From Quercus robur (lineage: Eukaryota; Streptophyta; Magnoliopsida; Fagales; Fagaceae), in contig NC_065537.1 of NCBI RefSeq assembly GCF_932294415.1, positions 52,461,802-52,525,801 on the forward strand: a stretch of DNA of 64,000 nt, in the 5' to 3' direction. How positions within the stretch are numbered: the stretch's first letter is position 1; each line of letters opens with the position of its first letter. The translations under genes and the position numbers were made by a program. The notes below the pieces were generated by a model, which was not told the DNA's origin, ran no database searches, and saw nothing but the letters and a program-made list of their open reading frames with translations. Positions 10,831 to 23,289 of this stretch are shown piece after piece.

Positions 10831-13760
10831 TTTTTTTTTTTTCTTTTTTTTTTTGGTCTTTATGAGAAACTGCAATTGAAGTTAAACTGTTCAGAACTCA
10901 GGGGGAGTACTGTTGGGTATCTTAAGACTAAATGGTCTGGGGATATGTAGGTTGTCAGGTTGATCTCTTGCTAATATGTGTTTATTAGTCTTTTGTTCAG
11001 AACTTAGGGAAGTCTCACCGTTCACAACTCAGAGCAGTACTTTACAGGTTCAAGTTTAAGTACATCTTCTTCCCAAGTTTGGTTGTATTGGACGAGAGGA
11101 AGTAGAGAACGGAAAAATGCATGGAAGCTATGGATTTGAAAGAAAAAAATAATAATAAAGAAATGATTAACTTTTATACAAGATTACTCTTCTACCCTCG
11201 TAAAAGTATAAAAAAAGTTCTGAATATTTTTTAAAATTATTTTTAATTCTTCCTAATGAATTATTCTTTTATAATTTACAAAAAAAAAAAAAAAAAAAAA
11301 ATTTTTAGCATTATTTTTTCCTTCTTTTTCTTTCCTTTCTTTTCATTTTTACTTCCAATCACATACAAAATATGTCTAACCTTACAATTTTTTATTGTTT
11401 TTTTTTTTTTTGGGGGTAAAAAAGGGGGAAAAATTGCTTCTCTCCTTTCTTCTTTTTCTTCTCTCCAGCTTCATTTTTTTTTTCCTTTTCTCCATTGCCG
11501 TTCGTTCCACTCTTCTTCCAAGCCCCCAAACCCTTAAAATAACGATCTCCGAATCGAAGCAGAAATACCCAAAAATTGTTATCTCGGCCCTGCTTCGCTC
11601 TCCGATCTGCCACTCCTTTCGAAGCTAAGCCTGTGTGTAGCTGAGACTGTGTGTCGTCATTCTGAAATGGGTAAATCAACATCCTCTCTTCTTTTTATAT
11701 GCAATCGTTTGATTATTAGAGTAGTAAGCCTTCCATTTCCATTTCGTGCTTTTTCTTCTTATCGTTATTGATCTACTATTAGAGAAAATGCGAAAACCCC
11801 ATATCAGAATCGGAATCAGTTGTTGAAATCTATGAGAGATCGCTGCAAATCTCGAACCTTTAAGAATCTTGATCATGCCTTAGGCCTGTTTGATATAATG
11901 CTTCACATGCACCCTTTGCCCTTCATTGAAGATTTTACTCTATTGTTGGGTGCCGTTGCAAGAATGAAGCATTACTCCGTAGTCATTACTCTAATTCAAC
12001 GAATGGAATCATTCGGAATCTCTCCCAATGTTTATACTCTCACTGTTTTGATTAATTGCTACTGCCATCTGAACCGGGTCAATTTTGGTTTCTCTGTCTT
12101 AGCAACAATTTTGAAACTTGGTTATCTGCCTACCCAACCTACTCTAAACACTCTTCTTAAAGGTCTCTGTCTTCAAGGTAATATTTCTGGAGCTGTGAGT
12201 TTGGTAGAGGAAATGGAGAACAAAGGGTGCCAACCTGATGCAATTACTTGTGGAACATTACTAAACGGTCTGTGTAAGATTGGCCAGACTGGTGTGGCTA
12301 TTAGGTTGCTCAAGAAGCTTGAAAAAGGGATTTTGAACTAAATGTGGTGCTCTATAGCACTGTCATTGACAGTTTATGTAAGGATAGATTGGTAAATGAT
12401 GCTTTGAACCTTTTATCTGAAATGAGGAGTAAAGGCATTCAACCAGATCTGGTCACTTACAATTCCTTAGTTCAAGGTCTATGCAATTTTGGCCGGGGGA
12501 GGGAGGCTGCTACCTTGTTGAATGAGATGGAACAAAGGAAGGTCATGCCAGATGTACAAACATTTAGCATATTGGTGGACACACTTTGCAAGGGAGGGAT
12601 GTTGACTGAGGCAAGAGAAGTTTTTGATGTGATGATTCAAAGAAGCATTGATCTTGACATATTCACTTACAATTCTTTGATTGATGGTTATTGTTTGCAA
12701 AACAAACTGGATGAGGCAGTTAAGACGTTTAATATGATGGTTGAGAAGGGTTGTTCACCCAATGTGTTTAGCTATACCATATTGATAAATGGATATTGCA
12801 AAAGTAAAAAAAATTGATGAGGCAAAGCGTCTGTTTCATGAAATGTCCTATAAGAGAATGATTCCTAATGTAGTGACTTACAACACTCTTATATGTGGGT
12901 TATGTCAAGTGGAGAGAGTCCAAACTGCACTAGAGCTATTCAATACAATGCGAGCTTGTGGCCAACATCCAAATCCCCAAACCTATGCCACCCTGTTAGA
13001 TGGCTTTTTTAAGAATAGACGAATTGCTAAGGCAATGGCATTGTTTTAGGAGATGGAAGATAAAAGGCTGGACTGTGATATTGTGATTTACAGCATCTTG
13101 ATTAATGGTTTCTGCAATGTTGGGGAACTTACGACTGCAAGAGAAATCTTTAGTGGTCTTCCTGCAAAAGGATTGAAACCTAATGTTTGGACTTACACTA
13201 TAATGATCAAAGGATTTTGCAAGAGCGGACTAGTTGATGAAGCAAGTGAGCTGCTTGAGAAAATGGATGGCAATGGTTGTTCACCTAATGAGCACACATA
13301 TAACACAATAATCCAAGGGTTTTTGCAACATAGAGAGACATCAAAGGCAATGAAATATCTCAAAATGATGGTTGACAAGGGGTTTTCAGCAAACGCAACA
13401 ACTGCTGCCTTGTTTATTGACTTGCTGTTGTGTAATCAAGTAGATGAAAATATTCAAAAGTTGCTTCCAAAGTTTGAGTGAAGGTTATTTAGTTTCTCAA
13501 GATCAAGGACAACTTTTATATTTTAACCCATCATTAGTCATTATGTGAGTGATGTATATTTGCTTACAGTAAAATTTAATACTTTTTATGAGATAGTATT
13601 TCTTTCCCATTCTATTCACTAGATTGTTTGTTCCCTTTACTGTCTGATCTTTTGTTGCGATTTTATTGTGCACTCATTTTGTTGCATTAAACACTTTCTC
13701 ATGGATAGGTGTTTCAAATTTTTTCTAATGTAATTTTGATGCGAAATATCATACCCCTTG
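10290..13760. repeat. Segmental duplication, copy 1 (partner 17488-20505)
   Basis: About 3.4 kb holding the upstream tandem repeat, a promoter-like poly-T/poly-A region, the PPR pseudogene and its 3' flank. It aligns base for base with 17488-20505 apart from indels. Similarity stops after GCGAAATATCATACC at 13757 (20499 in the partner). Confidence 0.85.
11667..13481 (+). pseudogene. Rf-like P-class PPR gene, copy 1, disabled
   Basis: ATG at 11667 starts a basic, Ser/Leu/Arg-rich N-terminus of organellar-targeting type. A run of 35-residue PPR motifs follows to TGA 13479-13481. Typical units contain VTYNSLVQGLCNFGR, FTYNSLIDGYCLQNKLDEA and WTYTIMIKGFCKSGLVDEA; I count about 13. This layout and motif spacing fit the fertility-restorer-like (RFL) group, which binds mitochondrial RNAs. 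Four lesions break it: TGA at 11769-11771; a frameshift near 12328 (frame closes at 12341); one extra A in the run at 12806-12813; and TAG at 13047-13049 where copy 2 has CAG. Copy 2 lacks these four, so they arose after the duplication or only in this lineage. No functional full-length protein is expected. Confidence 0.88.
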
Positions 13761-14460
13761 GAAGTGCATTTGTAAGTAGAAGATTCCTTTTAGAGTGACT
13801 TTCTTTGTATGGATTGTTGCCTTGGGGAAACGTCTTACAATTGACAATTTAAGGAAAAGAATGGTATGCATTTTGCATTGGTTTTATATGTGCAAGTGTA
13901 ATAATGAAACTAAATTAACGTCTAGAAGAGTGGGTAAAGTTACTAGTGTATCAAATTGCATTACAAATATCTTCAGGATGTTGTGAAAGTTTAGGTTCTA
14001 TGAGATTGATTTCACTAAATTTATGTGAAATTTTTTACATATATGCATAATTCTTTAAGGCTTTGTGATGATTTTTATATAGTCCCCACATCTTATCCAA
14101 TACTCATCAAACTTCAGTATTTTGTCCATAACTATTTGATTTGTATGATACTATTGTTAGTAAATTTTCTCTTTGGACCACTATTTGTTCAAAACATTTA
14201 TTGCTTGGAAGTGTGGGTTAGTGGAACAAGGTTTGGTCAAAATGGTTATTTCTTTGGTTGGCTTGGGGGCCGACTTAAAATGAACCATAATTTGAATATC
14301 TTTAAAGCAAGGTTTTTAAATATATATTTTTTAATCTACTCTCTATGGCTATTCTGTTGGAAGACATACATTGTGTTGTTACTCCTAATTTTCTTGTCAG
14401 GTTTGTATCATTGACTATGACAAGTTGATACATGTATTCTGAATGTTTCTGTTCCTACAG
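13482..14460. other. 3' flank of PPR copy 1 and upstream part of the MED33 fragment; no gene seen
   Basis: 13482-13760 is shared with the second PPR copy. 13761-14460 has no partner in the window and no recognisable exon, and ends with an acceptor-like GTTCCTACAG directly before the MED33-like exon. It may be old intron. Confidence 0.45.
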
Positions 14461-16987
14461 GTCCATGAAGTTGCAGCTTCATCAATGCCACTTTGTGAGG
14501 CCTTTGGGTCACCAAATTCCCCATCAAATAACAAATCAAGCAAGGCTGATGAGCCCTCAGTTTACATGGTTTTTTCTTTAGCGTTTCTGTTTCTTCTTCA
14601 TCTGTGGAAATTCTACAGGCCCCCTCTTGAGCAATGCATTTCAGAAAGAGGAGGAGTAGTTCTAGGGGAGCTTACTTTGGAGTATCTTTTGTTATTGCGC
14701 AATAGCAACATTGCCTCATGTCAGGTTGAAACAAATAGCAATCAAAACGAGTCTGAGTCAGCATCAAGAAAGCTTATATATATATTGATTCATATCCAAA
14801 ATTACGAGCTTGGTATTGTCAAAACAAATCTCATATAGCTTCAACACTTGCTAGCCTCTCTAGTGGAAATCATGTTCATCAAGTTGCTAATAAGATCTTA
14901 AGTATGATATACTGGAAAATGACTAAAAGTGGGGCCTTATCAGTTAACCCTTCAACGCCAAGCAGTAGCAATGCATGTGGCTCCCATGCAAATATGGAGA
15001 AGATGCTTACCGGAGACCTATGCTCCCTGCATGGGAGGTATTGGAAGCCATTCCTTTTGTTCTTGAGGCAATTCTAACTGCTTGTGCTGTGGAAGGCTTT
15101 CATCTCGGGATTTGACGACAGGTCAAGTGCTAGCTTGTCAGCTGAGGCTCACTTTTTTTTATGAGTAATGCTGGGACACCAATTTTGGCATAAATTTGTG
15201 CCACAACTTGCCATGTGACGAGTTGTGATTAGTAAGGGTATGTCCCCACATGGCCCACTGACACATCCTTACCAATCACAACTTGCCATGCGACGAGTTG
15301 TGGCATGTAGTTGTGCCAAAGTTGGTGTCCCTGGCACTACTCTTTTTTTATTTGAGTTTTATTTCCCCCTTTTCTGTCCTTCTTGGAATTCTTGTTAATC
15401 CATCTTTCTAGTTTCTGAACATCTTTTCTGCTCCTGTTATCCACAATTATTAGATAATAATAATAGGTGCTCAAAAAAAAAAAAAAAAAAACCTAAGGAT
15501 CTTCCTATGCACGTTCCCTTCATCAGCATACTTCTTACTGGCACTTTGGATGATTGCAGGCCTGAGAGACCTTGTTGATTTTTTTCCTGCATCTCTTGCT
15601 GCTATTATTAGTTACTTCTCTGCAGAAGTTACTTGCGGTATATGGAAACCAGTTCAAATAAATGGAAAAGATTGGCCCAGTCTAGCAGCAATTCTTCCCT
15701 CAGTTGAGTCTAAAATAAAAGCAATACTTGCTGCTGCAGGTGTTGATGTTCCAAGCTATTCCACTGGTAGATTGCACCTCTTTATTTATATTTATATTTA
15801 TTGTTATAAATGAATGTAATATTCTTGTTAATGAAGACTATTGGACTTAACAACCTAAAATATGGTTTCTGCATTAAGTTGCTAAAGTTTTCTTGTGTGT
15901 TGTAGGGAATTCAAACTTGATACTTCCACTGCTGATGGCAGCTCTTGTCAGCTTAACCATTACTTTTAAACATGACATACACGCTGATGCTGGGCTGGCC
16001 TTGGAGAACTGTGCATCAGGTTGCCATTGGCCAAGCATGCCTATAATTGGTCTCTATGGGCTCAAAAGGTCCGACGCTAGCATGACTTCATTGTTGTATC
16101 ATGTTCTTGTTTTGTATTCAGACAGAACAAAGAAGTAGTTGCACAACTCTGGAGAAGCTGCTTCACCTCATTCTTAGGATCACTCGACGCATCAACTTCT
16201 TCATTGAGCAATCAAAGCAGTGTGAAAGGTCTGTTGGGAAGCACCATCTCTGCTTGTGCCATTTGTCCTGCTATAGCACATGAATTTCTATACCTTCGCT
16301 CTTGTCGGAATATACACAATGTCCAATATGTAAATGATGTCATTAATTGTAGGGCTTGTAGCAGAGTATGCTGGGGAATTAGCTGCCAGGTGAGCAAGCA
16401 TGGACTCCCCTCGCTTGAAGTCTAATCAAGCATCATTATCCTTGGCCACTGCTAGGGCAAGGGAGGTGGCCACACTAGCTGCAAGTCTGTTATGTGTAAC
16501 GGGTGGGGTCCAGCTGGATCAGGAATTGTTCAGGGATACTATTCCGATCTGGCTGCTGTCTTCAAGAAAAGAGAGACTTCACAAGGTGAGCTTTGTGTCC
16601 CTAATAGTGGAGGGGTACGCCATGGCATATCCGTTGATTTTGTCAGGGCCAATTGTATGGGGTGTTGAGGCGAAACTGACATCATGGGAATTCTGTAGAC
16701 GGGCTCGTATTGTTGGGATTCACATGGATTTTTTGGCAGGGGTTTTGGAAGGGAACATCTCACTTGGGTGTGATCCTGCCACTTGGAAAGCTTATCTCTC
16801 TTGTTTAGTGGGTTTGATGGTGAGCTTCACTCCATCATGGATTCAAGAAGTGAAGCTAGAGACGTTGAGAAAATTGGCCAATGGATTGAGAGGGTGGCAT
16901 GAATGTGAGCTGGCCCTTTCTCTGCTTGAAAGAGGTGGAACTGCGGCCATAGGATCGGTTGTTGAATTAGTGAATGTAATTAGCTGA
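14461..16987 (+). pseudogene. MED33: Mediator subunit 33 (MED33/REF4-RFR1-like), 3' half, decayed
   Basis: Exon-like blocks at 14461-15121, 15560-15766, 15906-about 16380 and 16400-16987 encode the C-terminal half of plant MED33, the Mediator tail subunit known in Arabidopsis as REF4/RFR1, which restrains phenylpropanoid gene expression. Recognisable stretches are VHEVAASSMPLCEAFGS, GLRDLVDFFPASLAAIISYF and the end block ATWKAYLSCLVGLMVSFTPS running to ELVNVIS and TGA (16985-16987). Splice sites between the blocks are still GT/AG. Lesions: a TA-repeat expansion near 14775, frameshifts near 15000 and 15100, a frameshift and a Trp-to-TAG change near 16055-16080, and a frameshift plus Trp-to-TGA near 16350-16395. 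The N-terminal half is absent. A relic, not a working gene. Confidence 0.85.
15163..15342. mobile_element. MITE in an intron of the MED33 relic
   Basis: Left end GAGTAATGCTGGGACACCAA. The inverse of the right end is GAGTAGTGCCAGGGACACCAA. The interior also pairs (ACAACTTGCCATG and CATGCGACGAGTTGTGGC), so all 180 bp can fold back. The flanks share TTTTTTTAT (15154-15162 and 15343-15351), a possible 9-bp target duplication, but the poly-T context makes its length uncertain. Confidence 0.75.
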
Positions 16988-17487
16988 GTTTCAAAGTAAG
17001 AATGTAGGATTCGTTGAATGTAATTGGAGAGAGTTTGACAGTTTATGAATATATTATACGGGGTCTACTACGAGAATTATACAAGACTAGCATTTTTATA
17101 TATAAAAAGAAATTCTTCGTTCTATTCAATTAAAGGACTACATTTTAATGAAAAGATTAATATTTATTGCCATTGGTTTGCAACAAGGAAATAAAATCCA
17201 AGGATGGAAGCTCCAATATTTAGTTCAAAAGCTTATAAGGGGAGGAATAGAGTGCACCATATTCTTCTTCTTCTTCTTCTTTTTAAAATATAAATTTAAA
17301 CGGTGATACTTTTATTCCAAGGGAAAAAAAAAAAGTAACTTTTGAATGCTTTTCGGATATGTAAGTATTTTTCAAAGCTTCAAAGAACAACATTTATTTT
17401 AATAGTTTTCAATGCCTCTATTTTGTTTTGAAGTTGTAGTGTGTAATAAAATACTAGTATTATGTAATCATATTTATTGTGATTTTC
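16988..17487. other. Spacer shared with the third duplication copy
   Basis: No gene. It contains a CTT microsatellite (about 17266-17281) and AT-rich DNA. The whole stretch recurs at 37515-38023, so it was copied with the MED33 end. Confidence 0.6.
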
Positions 17488-18593
17488 AATGCCAAAGTAA
17501 TGAAGGTTTTTGGAAAATTTCCTACATGCGCGTGATCTGCAATTTACTCCTCAAACGTCAAAAAAGAATGATTAGAAATTTCCTATACCATGCCAAACTT
17601 GTTTATCCTCTCTATGAGTGTTTGGTGGGGCAAAGAATTGGTTGGAAATTTCCGTAACTACAATATTCTCCTCAAAAGTTGTGCCAGTCTACTATCTCTT
17701 AGTCTTTCTTTGAAATTAACACAACAAAATGTTTCGGGGAGAAAAAGTTTTTCAATCTCTCCTTTCATCAAATGGATCAAAGGTTACCTTCTTCTTCTTC
17801 TTCTTTTTTTTTTTTTTTGGTCTTTATGAGAAACTGCAATTGAAGTCAAACGGTTCAGAACTCAGGGGGAGTACTGTTGGGTATCTTAAGACTAAATGGT
17901 CTGGGGATATGTAGGTTGTCAGGTTGATCTCTTGCTAATATGTGTTTATTAGTCTTTTGTTCAGAACTCAGGGAAGTCTCACCGTTCACAACTCAGAGCA
18001 GTGCTTTACAGGTTCAAGTTTAGGCACATCTTCTTCTCAAGTTTGGTTGTATTAGACGAGAGGAAGTAGAGAACGGAAAGATGCATGGAAGCTATGGATT
18101 TGAAAGTAAATAAATAAATGATTACCTTTTATACAAGATTACTCTTCTACTCTCGTAAAAGTATAAAAAAAGTTTTGAATATTTTTTAAAATTATTTTTA
18201 ATTCTTCCTAATGAATTATTCTTTTATAATTTACAAAAAATAAAAAATAAAATAATTTTTTTAGCATTATTTTTTCCTTCTTTTTCTTTCCTTGCTTTTC
18301 ATTTTTACTTCCAAACACATACAAAATATGTCTAAACCTTACAATTTTTTATTGTTTTTTTTTTTTTTGGGTAAAAAAAGGGGGGAAAAATTGCTTCTCC
18401 TTTCTTCTTTTTCTTCTCTCCAGCTTCATTTTCTTTTTTTCCTTTTCTCCACTGCTGTTCGTTCCACTCTTCTTCCAAGCCCCCAAGCCCCCAAACCCTT
18501 AAAATAACGATCTACGAATCGAAGCAGAAAAACCCAAACCCAAAAATCGCGATCTCGGCCCTGCTTCGCTCTCCGATCTGCCACTCCACCACC

Positions 18594-18631
18594 ATGATTC
18601 CATTCGTTGAATTAGAGTAATGACTACAGAG
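18594..18631 (-). repeat. Inverted 38-nt PPR fragment in the leader of PPR copy 2
   Basis: ATGATTCCATTCGTTGAATT and the following 18 bases are the reverse complement of PPR coding sequence at 18975-19012 (three mismatches) and of the equivalent bases in copy 1 (one mismatch). They replace TTTCGAAGCTAAGCC-type leader sequence present in copy 1. A transcript from here would carry antisense PPR sequence in its leader. Confidence 0.85.
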
Positions 18632-18666
18632 TTGGTATAGCTGAGATTGTGTGTCGTCATTGTGAA

Positions 18667-20228
18667 ATGGGTAAATCAACATCCTCTCTTCTTTTTATTT
18701 GCAATCGTTTGATTATTAGAGTAGTAAGCCTTCCATTTCCATTTCTTGCTTTTACTTCTTATCATTATTGTTCTCCTATTAGAGAAAATGCGAAAACCCC
18801 ATATCAGAATCGGAATCAGTTGTTGAAATCTGTGAGAGATCACTGCAAATCTGGAACCTTTAAGAATCTTGATCATGCCTTAGGCCTGTTTGATACAGTG
18901 CTTCACATGCACCCTTTGCCTTCCATTGTGGATTTTAATCACGTGTTTGGTTCCATTGCGAGAATGAAGCATTACTCCGTGGTCATTACTCTAATTCAAC
19001 GAATAGAATCATTCGGTTGAATTAGAGTAATGACTACAGAGTAATGCTATTAGGTTGCTCAGGAAGATAGAAAACGGTAAATTTGAACCTGATGTGGTGC
19101 TCTATAGTAAAATCATTGACAGTTTATGTAAGGACAAATTGGTAACCGAGGCTTTGAACCTTTTATCTGAAATGAAGAGTAAAGGCATTCAACCAAATGT
19201 TGTCACTTACAGTTGCGTAATTCAAGGATTATGCAATTTTGGCTGGTGGAGGGAGGCTACTACCTTGTTGAATGAGATGGAATAAAGGAATGTCATGCCA
19301 GACGTACAAACATTTAGCATATTGGTGGAGACACTTTGCACGGAAGGGATGTTGACTGAGGCAAAAGAAGTTTTTGAAGTGATGATTCAAAGAGGCATTG
19401 AGCCTAACAAAGTCACTTACAATTCTTTGATTGACGGTTATTGTTTGCAAAACCAAATGGATGAGGCAGTTAAGACGTTTAAAATGATGGTTGAGAAGGG
19501 TTGTTCACCCGATGTGTTTAGCTATAACATATTGATCAATGGATATTGCAAAAGTAAAAAAATTGATGAGGCAAAGCATCTATTTCATGAAATGTCCAAC
19601 AAGGGAATGATTCCTGATGTAGTGACTTACAACACTCTTATAGGTGGGTTATGTCGAGTGGAGAGAGTCTAGACTGCACTAGAGCTATTCAATACAATGC
19701 GAGCTTGTGGCCGACATCCAAATCCCCAAACCTATGCCACCCTGTTAGATGGCTTTTTTAAGAATAGACGAATTGCTGAGGCGATGGCATTGTTTCAGGA
19801 GATGGAAGACAAAAGGTTGGACTTTAATATTGTGATTTACAGCATCTTGATTGATGGTTTCTGCAATGTTGGGGAACTTACGATTGCAAGAGAAATCTTT
19901 AGTGGTCTTCCTGCAAAAGGATTGAAACCTAATGTTTGGACTTACACTATAATGATCAAAGGATTTTGCAAGAATGGACTAGTTGATGAAGCGAGTGAGT
20001 TGCTTGAGCAAATGGATGGCAATGGTTGTTCACCTAACGAGCACACATATAACACAATAATCCATGGGTTTTTGCAACATAGAGAGACATTAAAGGTAAT
20101 GAAATATCTCAAAATGATGGTTGACGGGATTTTCAGCAAATGCAACAACTGCTGCCTTGTTTATTGACTTGCTATCGTTTAATCAAGTAGATGAAAATAT
20201 TCAAGAGCTGCTTCCAAAGTTTGGGTAA
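18667..20228 (+). pseudogene. Rf-like P-class PPR gene, copy 2, deleted and disabled
   Basis: ATG 18667 and the same organellar-type N-terminus as copy 1; here the TGA of copy 1 is intact sense (TGT). The frame ends at TGA 19018-19020 because about 290 bp covering several PPR units are missing and replaced by an inverted filler. The rest reads in one frame from 19055 with TAA at 19283-19285 (CAA in copy 1) and TAG at 19670-19672 (CAA in copy 1). A two-base loss near 20127 then gives TGA at 20165-20167; the ancestral end is TAA 20226-20228. About nine PPR units remain. Not expected to make a working restorer-like protein. The N-terminal exon plus hairpin could still be transcribed. Confidence 0.88.
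18971..19045. repeat. 30-bp stem, 15-nt loop hairpin at the PPR deletion junction
   Basis: 18971-19000 (ATTACTCCGTGGTCATTACT...) pairs with 19016-19045 (GTTGAATTAGAGTAATGACT...) with two non-Watson-Crick positions, around a 15-nt loop. The right arm is an inverted copy of the left and sits exactly where copy 1 has about 290 bp more coding sequence, the pattern expected from template switching during break repair. Confidence 0.9.
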
Positions 20229-20505
20229 AGGTTATTTAGGTTCTCAAGATCAAGGACAACATTCATATTTAACCAATCACAAGTCATTATGTGAGTGATG
20301 TATATTTGCTTCAGTAAAATTTAATACTTTTTATGAGATGGTATTTTTTTCCAATTCTGTGCACTAGATTGTTTGTTCCTTTTACTGTCTGATCTTTTGT
20401 TGTGATTTTGTTGTGCACTCATTTTGTTGCATTAAACCCTTTCTCATGGAGAGGTGTTTCAAATTTTTTCTAATTTAATGCTAATGCGAAATATCATACC
20501 TCTTG

Positions 20506-21935
20506 TATAAGTATGCACTCCCTAAACCAGCCCCAAAATTCTTAAACCATTAGTAATTAGTTCTGCACCAAATTAGTTCTTGAATCAGTTTCAGTTTTAC
20601 AAAAGTAGTCTGGTTGTAATTTGCTTATCAAATTTAGTTTTAAAGCAGGTTATGGGTGCTTTTAAGTTAAACTATTGTTTTAAAACCACAATAGATTGAG
20701 CTGTCAGACTTCTGAAATATCAATAGTTTAAGTTACTATCTCTTTCACTTTCATACCTCTTAGTTATCTTTTGCCAAATGGCAGGATCTATTTTGTGTCC
20801 ATCCTTCATAATTCTGATGTCCTCGTTTGCGCTTTCTACGATTTGAGTGTTACTAGAGATTCTTGAACCTTTTTTCATTTGAGGGTATGTAGGATAGCTT
20901 TTCTAAAGTAAGAGTGCCATTATTAGTAGATTTTGTTATTTATTTATTTATTTGTTCATGATGAGGAACCTCACCAAGGCAAGGCCCTTTGGACCCACCC
21001 CTAGGGACAAATTTAGTTATTTTTTATATAACACAAGGACAACAGTGAAACAAATAGTATAATTAGTTTGGCTCTTTTGGTTGCTTCATGCCTCCCTTCC
21101 TCCCCCATTAGATAAAGCTATATTGGAGTAAACTTATTGTTTTACATTGTACTGTATGTAATCATATCAACATATTGACTAATGATTAAGGACTAGGTAT
21201 TTTCATTGTAAGTTATTCTTTTACCTTGGTGATATTTATTTTCTTGTATTGGCACTAGGTTGTTTGTTGCTGTTCTAGTTTTGTTATCTTTCCTTGGAAC
21301 TATGTTGAGCACTAGTGTTGTAAATTTGAACTTATTTTTGTGAAAATTATCTTGAACTTCAGTTGATGCAACATTGTGAAAATGCAATTAGTTTTATGTA
21401 TTTGTGAAATAACAAAATAATTTGTTTGCAATTGGTTATGCTCATGGGGTAATTTTGGTGCTCGTGATAAGTCAAATGAATATCAGCCAAAGACCATTGA
21501 TACTAGTAGATTTTCCTTACTTAGTAGTTAATATTAGAGATCATCCTCTTTCTACTACCACTAATATTCTGACCTTTGATGGATTTGGTATGCCTGCAAT
21601 CCCCCTGTTACTATTACTTGCCTCATATGTAGAGCTTTTTTCTCTCACTAAATTTGTCATTATAGTTTATACACATTTTAGAATAAAACATAGGTAGGAT
21701 ATACATTCATCCAAAATTGCCAGATCAAATCTATTAATACAATATTATGAAAATGTACAATGGAGAGTTGTATCTTACTTTGAAACTGGAATAGAGTTTA
21801 TGGGTTGGTAAAGAGGGAAAAGGTTAGAAGATTGAAATAAAATGTGAAATGCAATTCCAAATAAAAAATTTCCTTTATATATATGTGTGTACTGAAATCT
21901 TTGGTAAGCAACAGGATTCTGTGCTGAAACCTTTT

Positions 21936-21966
<31 letters not shown>

Positions 21967-23289
21967 GTTGGTGGGGAGGAGATAGATCAAGGCTGTACTG
22001 AATGCCTGCAAGGTATTTTGTTAGTGCCTGGTAGAAGATCAAAGAATAAAAGATGGGGAGGGTCAGGTTTTGCTTTCATAGATTAAGACGGCAAAAGGAT
22101 CGTAGCTGGCTGCCATAGTTGGAAACTCAGGACTTGCAGACAATCATTTGTCTGGCTGTCAAAGAAGCTCTAGAGGCAGCAAAAAACAAAGGATTTTAAA
22201 GCTTATTATTCCTCTACTAAATCTAAAGCTGTGTCCATGTTTAAGAATACAAGGCTTCCTAGATGGCAAATTGAAAGAGATTGGTCTAGCAGAAATGGAG
22301 TCTTTGTTTTTCAGTTTCGGTTCTTATGTGTTGCTACCACTACCACTATTGCTTTTTGCTAAGCCACTATGATTATTTAAACCAACACCCCCTCCCCCCT
22401 CCCCCCCAAAAAAAAAAAAAAGAACAAAAAGAAAAGTAAAAAAACAGAAAGAAAGAAAATTGAAAGAGATTATTGTACCATACTTGCAAAGAAGAAAATG
22501 GTTTATGGATTAGAAGGAACAGTTTAGAAGACTATAAAAAAATGGAGTCGAAAATAAACATGTACACAAATATCTCTCTATGTTTGTATATGCATATACA
22601 AAACATGTATGGAGTAGTATATAAACAAATACACAAATTTTGATGGTGTCAATAATTAGTTTCCTTTGCTTCCAATGTTTCATGTACAGTTCCATGTATT
22701 GAGTTGCACACAGATTTGGATGATTAGGTCGTTTGAAATGCCGTTATTAATTTATTTTGTTCATTGGATATTTTTATAATGTTAGGATACTAGAATGTCA
22801 TGCCATTCAATCAGCAGGTGTTCATAAAAATAAAAAGAATTATGTATGTTCAACAAGTGTTGCAGTCACTAAGGTTTTTGATTCTGCCATCATCTTTAAA
22901 TAAAAAAAAAAATCAATACTTTGGAGAAACACTTTTAAAGTTATTGGCCATTTGAACTAATATAACCATTACATCATACATTTGAAGTCCATTTACTAAG
23001 GACACGATCTATTTGAAAAATGTATTGGAATTAGTTAGACCAAATCTTAAATCATCAGTAATATTTGTGATTAAAGGAGAAAAAATATAGGTGAATTTTG
23101 AATTCATGTATTGGCCTTTGCGTTTTTTATTTTTATTTTCAAGTTTAGGAGGGAAGTGTTGTATGATGAGTTGAAGTTGTTGGTTCAAGTCCAGCTAAAT
23201 TGGGTAGATTTCAGTATCATAGGAAAAATCTTGTTCTAATGACTACATAACCTAATTATACTTTTGCTTTATATTGTTTATGATTTGGA
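20506..23289. other. Gene-free intergenic region
   Basis: AT-rich DNA with homopolymers, including a T14-G20 run (21932-21965) and C/A-rich tracts (22385-22422). Small open frames at 21193-22372 show no domain, signal or splice pattern that I recognise. Confidence 0.5.
21932..21965. repeat. T14-G20 homopolymer tract
   Basis: Fourteen T followed by twenty G, then GTTGGTGGGG. Such a G run can form a quadruplex and is also prone to sequencing-length error. Confidence 0.9.

Larger units (their letters stand above)
17488..20505. repeat. Segmental duplication, copy 2 (partner 10290-13760)
   Basis: Same order as copy 1: one unit of the upstream repeat, poly-T/poly-A promoter-like stretch, PPR relic, 3' flank. 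Differences are the single (not tandem) upstream unit, a roughly 290-bp internal deletion in the PPR gene and two inverted filler segments. Confidence 0.85.

Noticed and set aside
11256-11682. Poly-Phe and poly-Lys frames before the PPR relic
   Set aside because: Homopolymer artefacts of the T- and A-rich promoter-like stretch.
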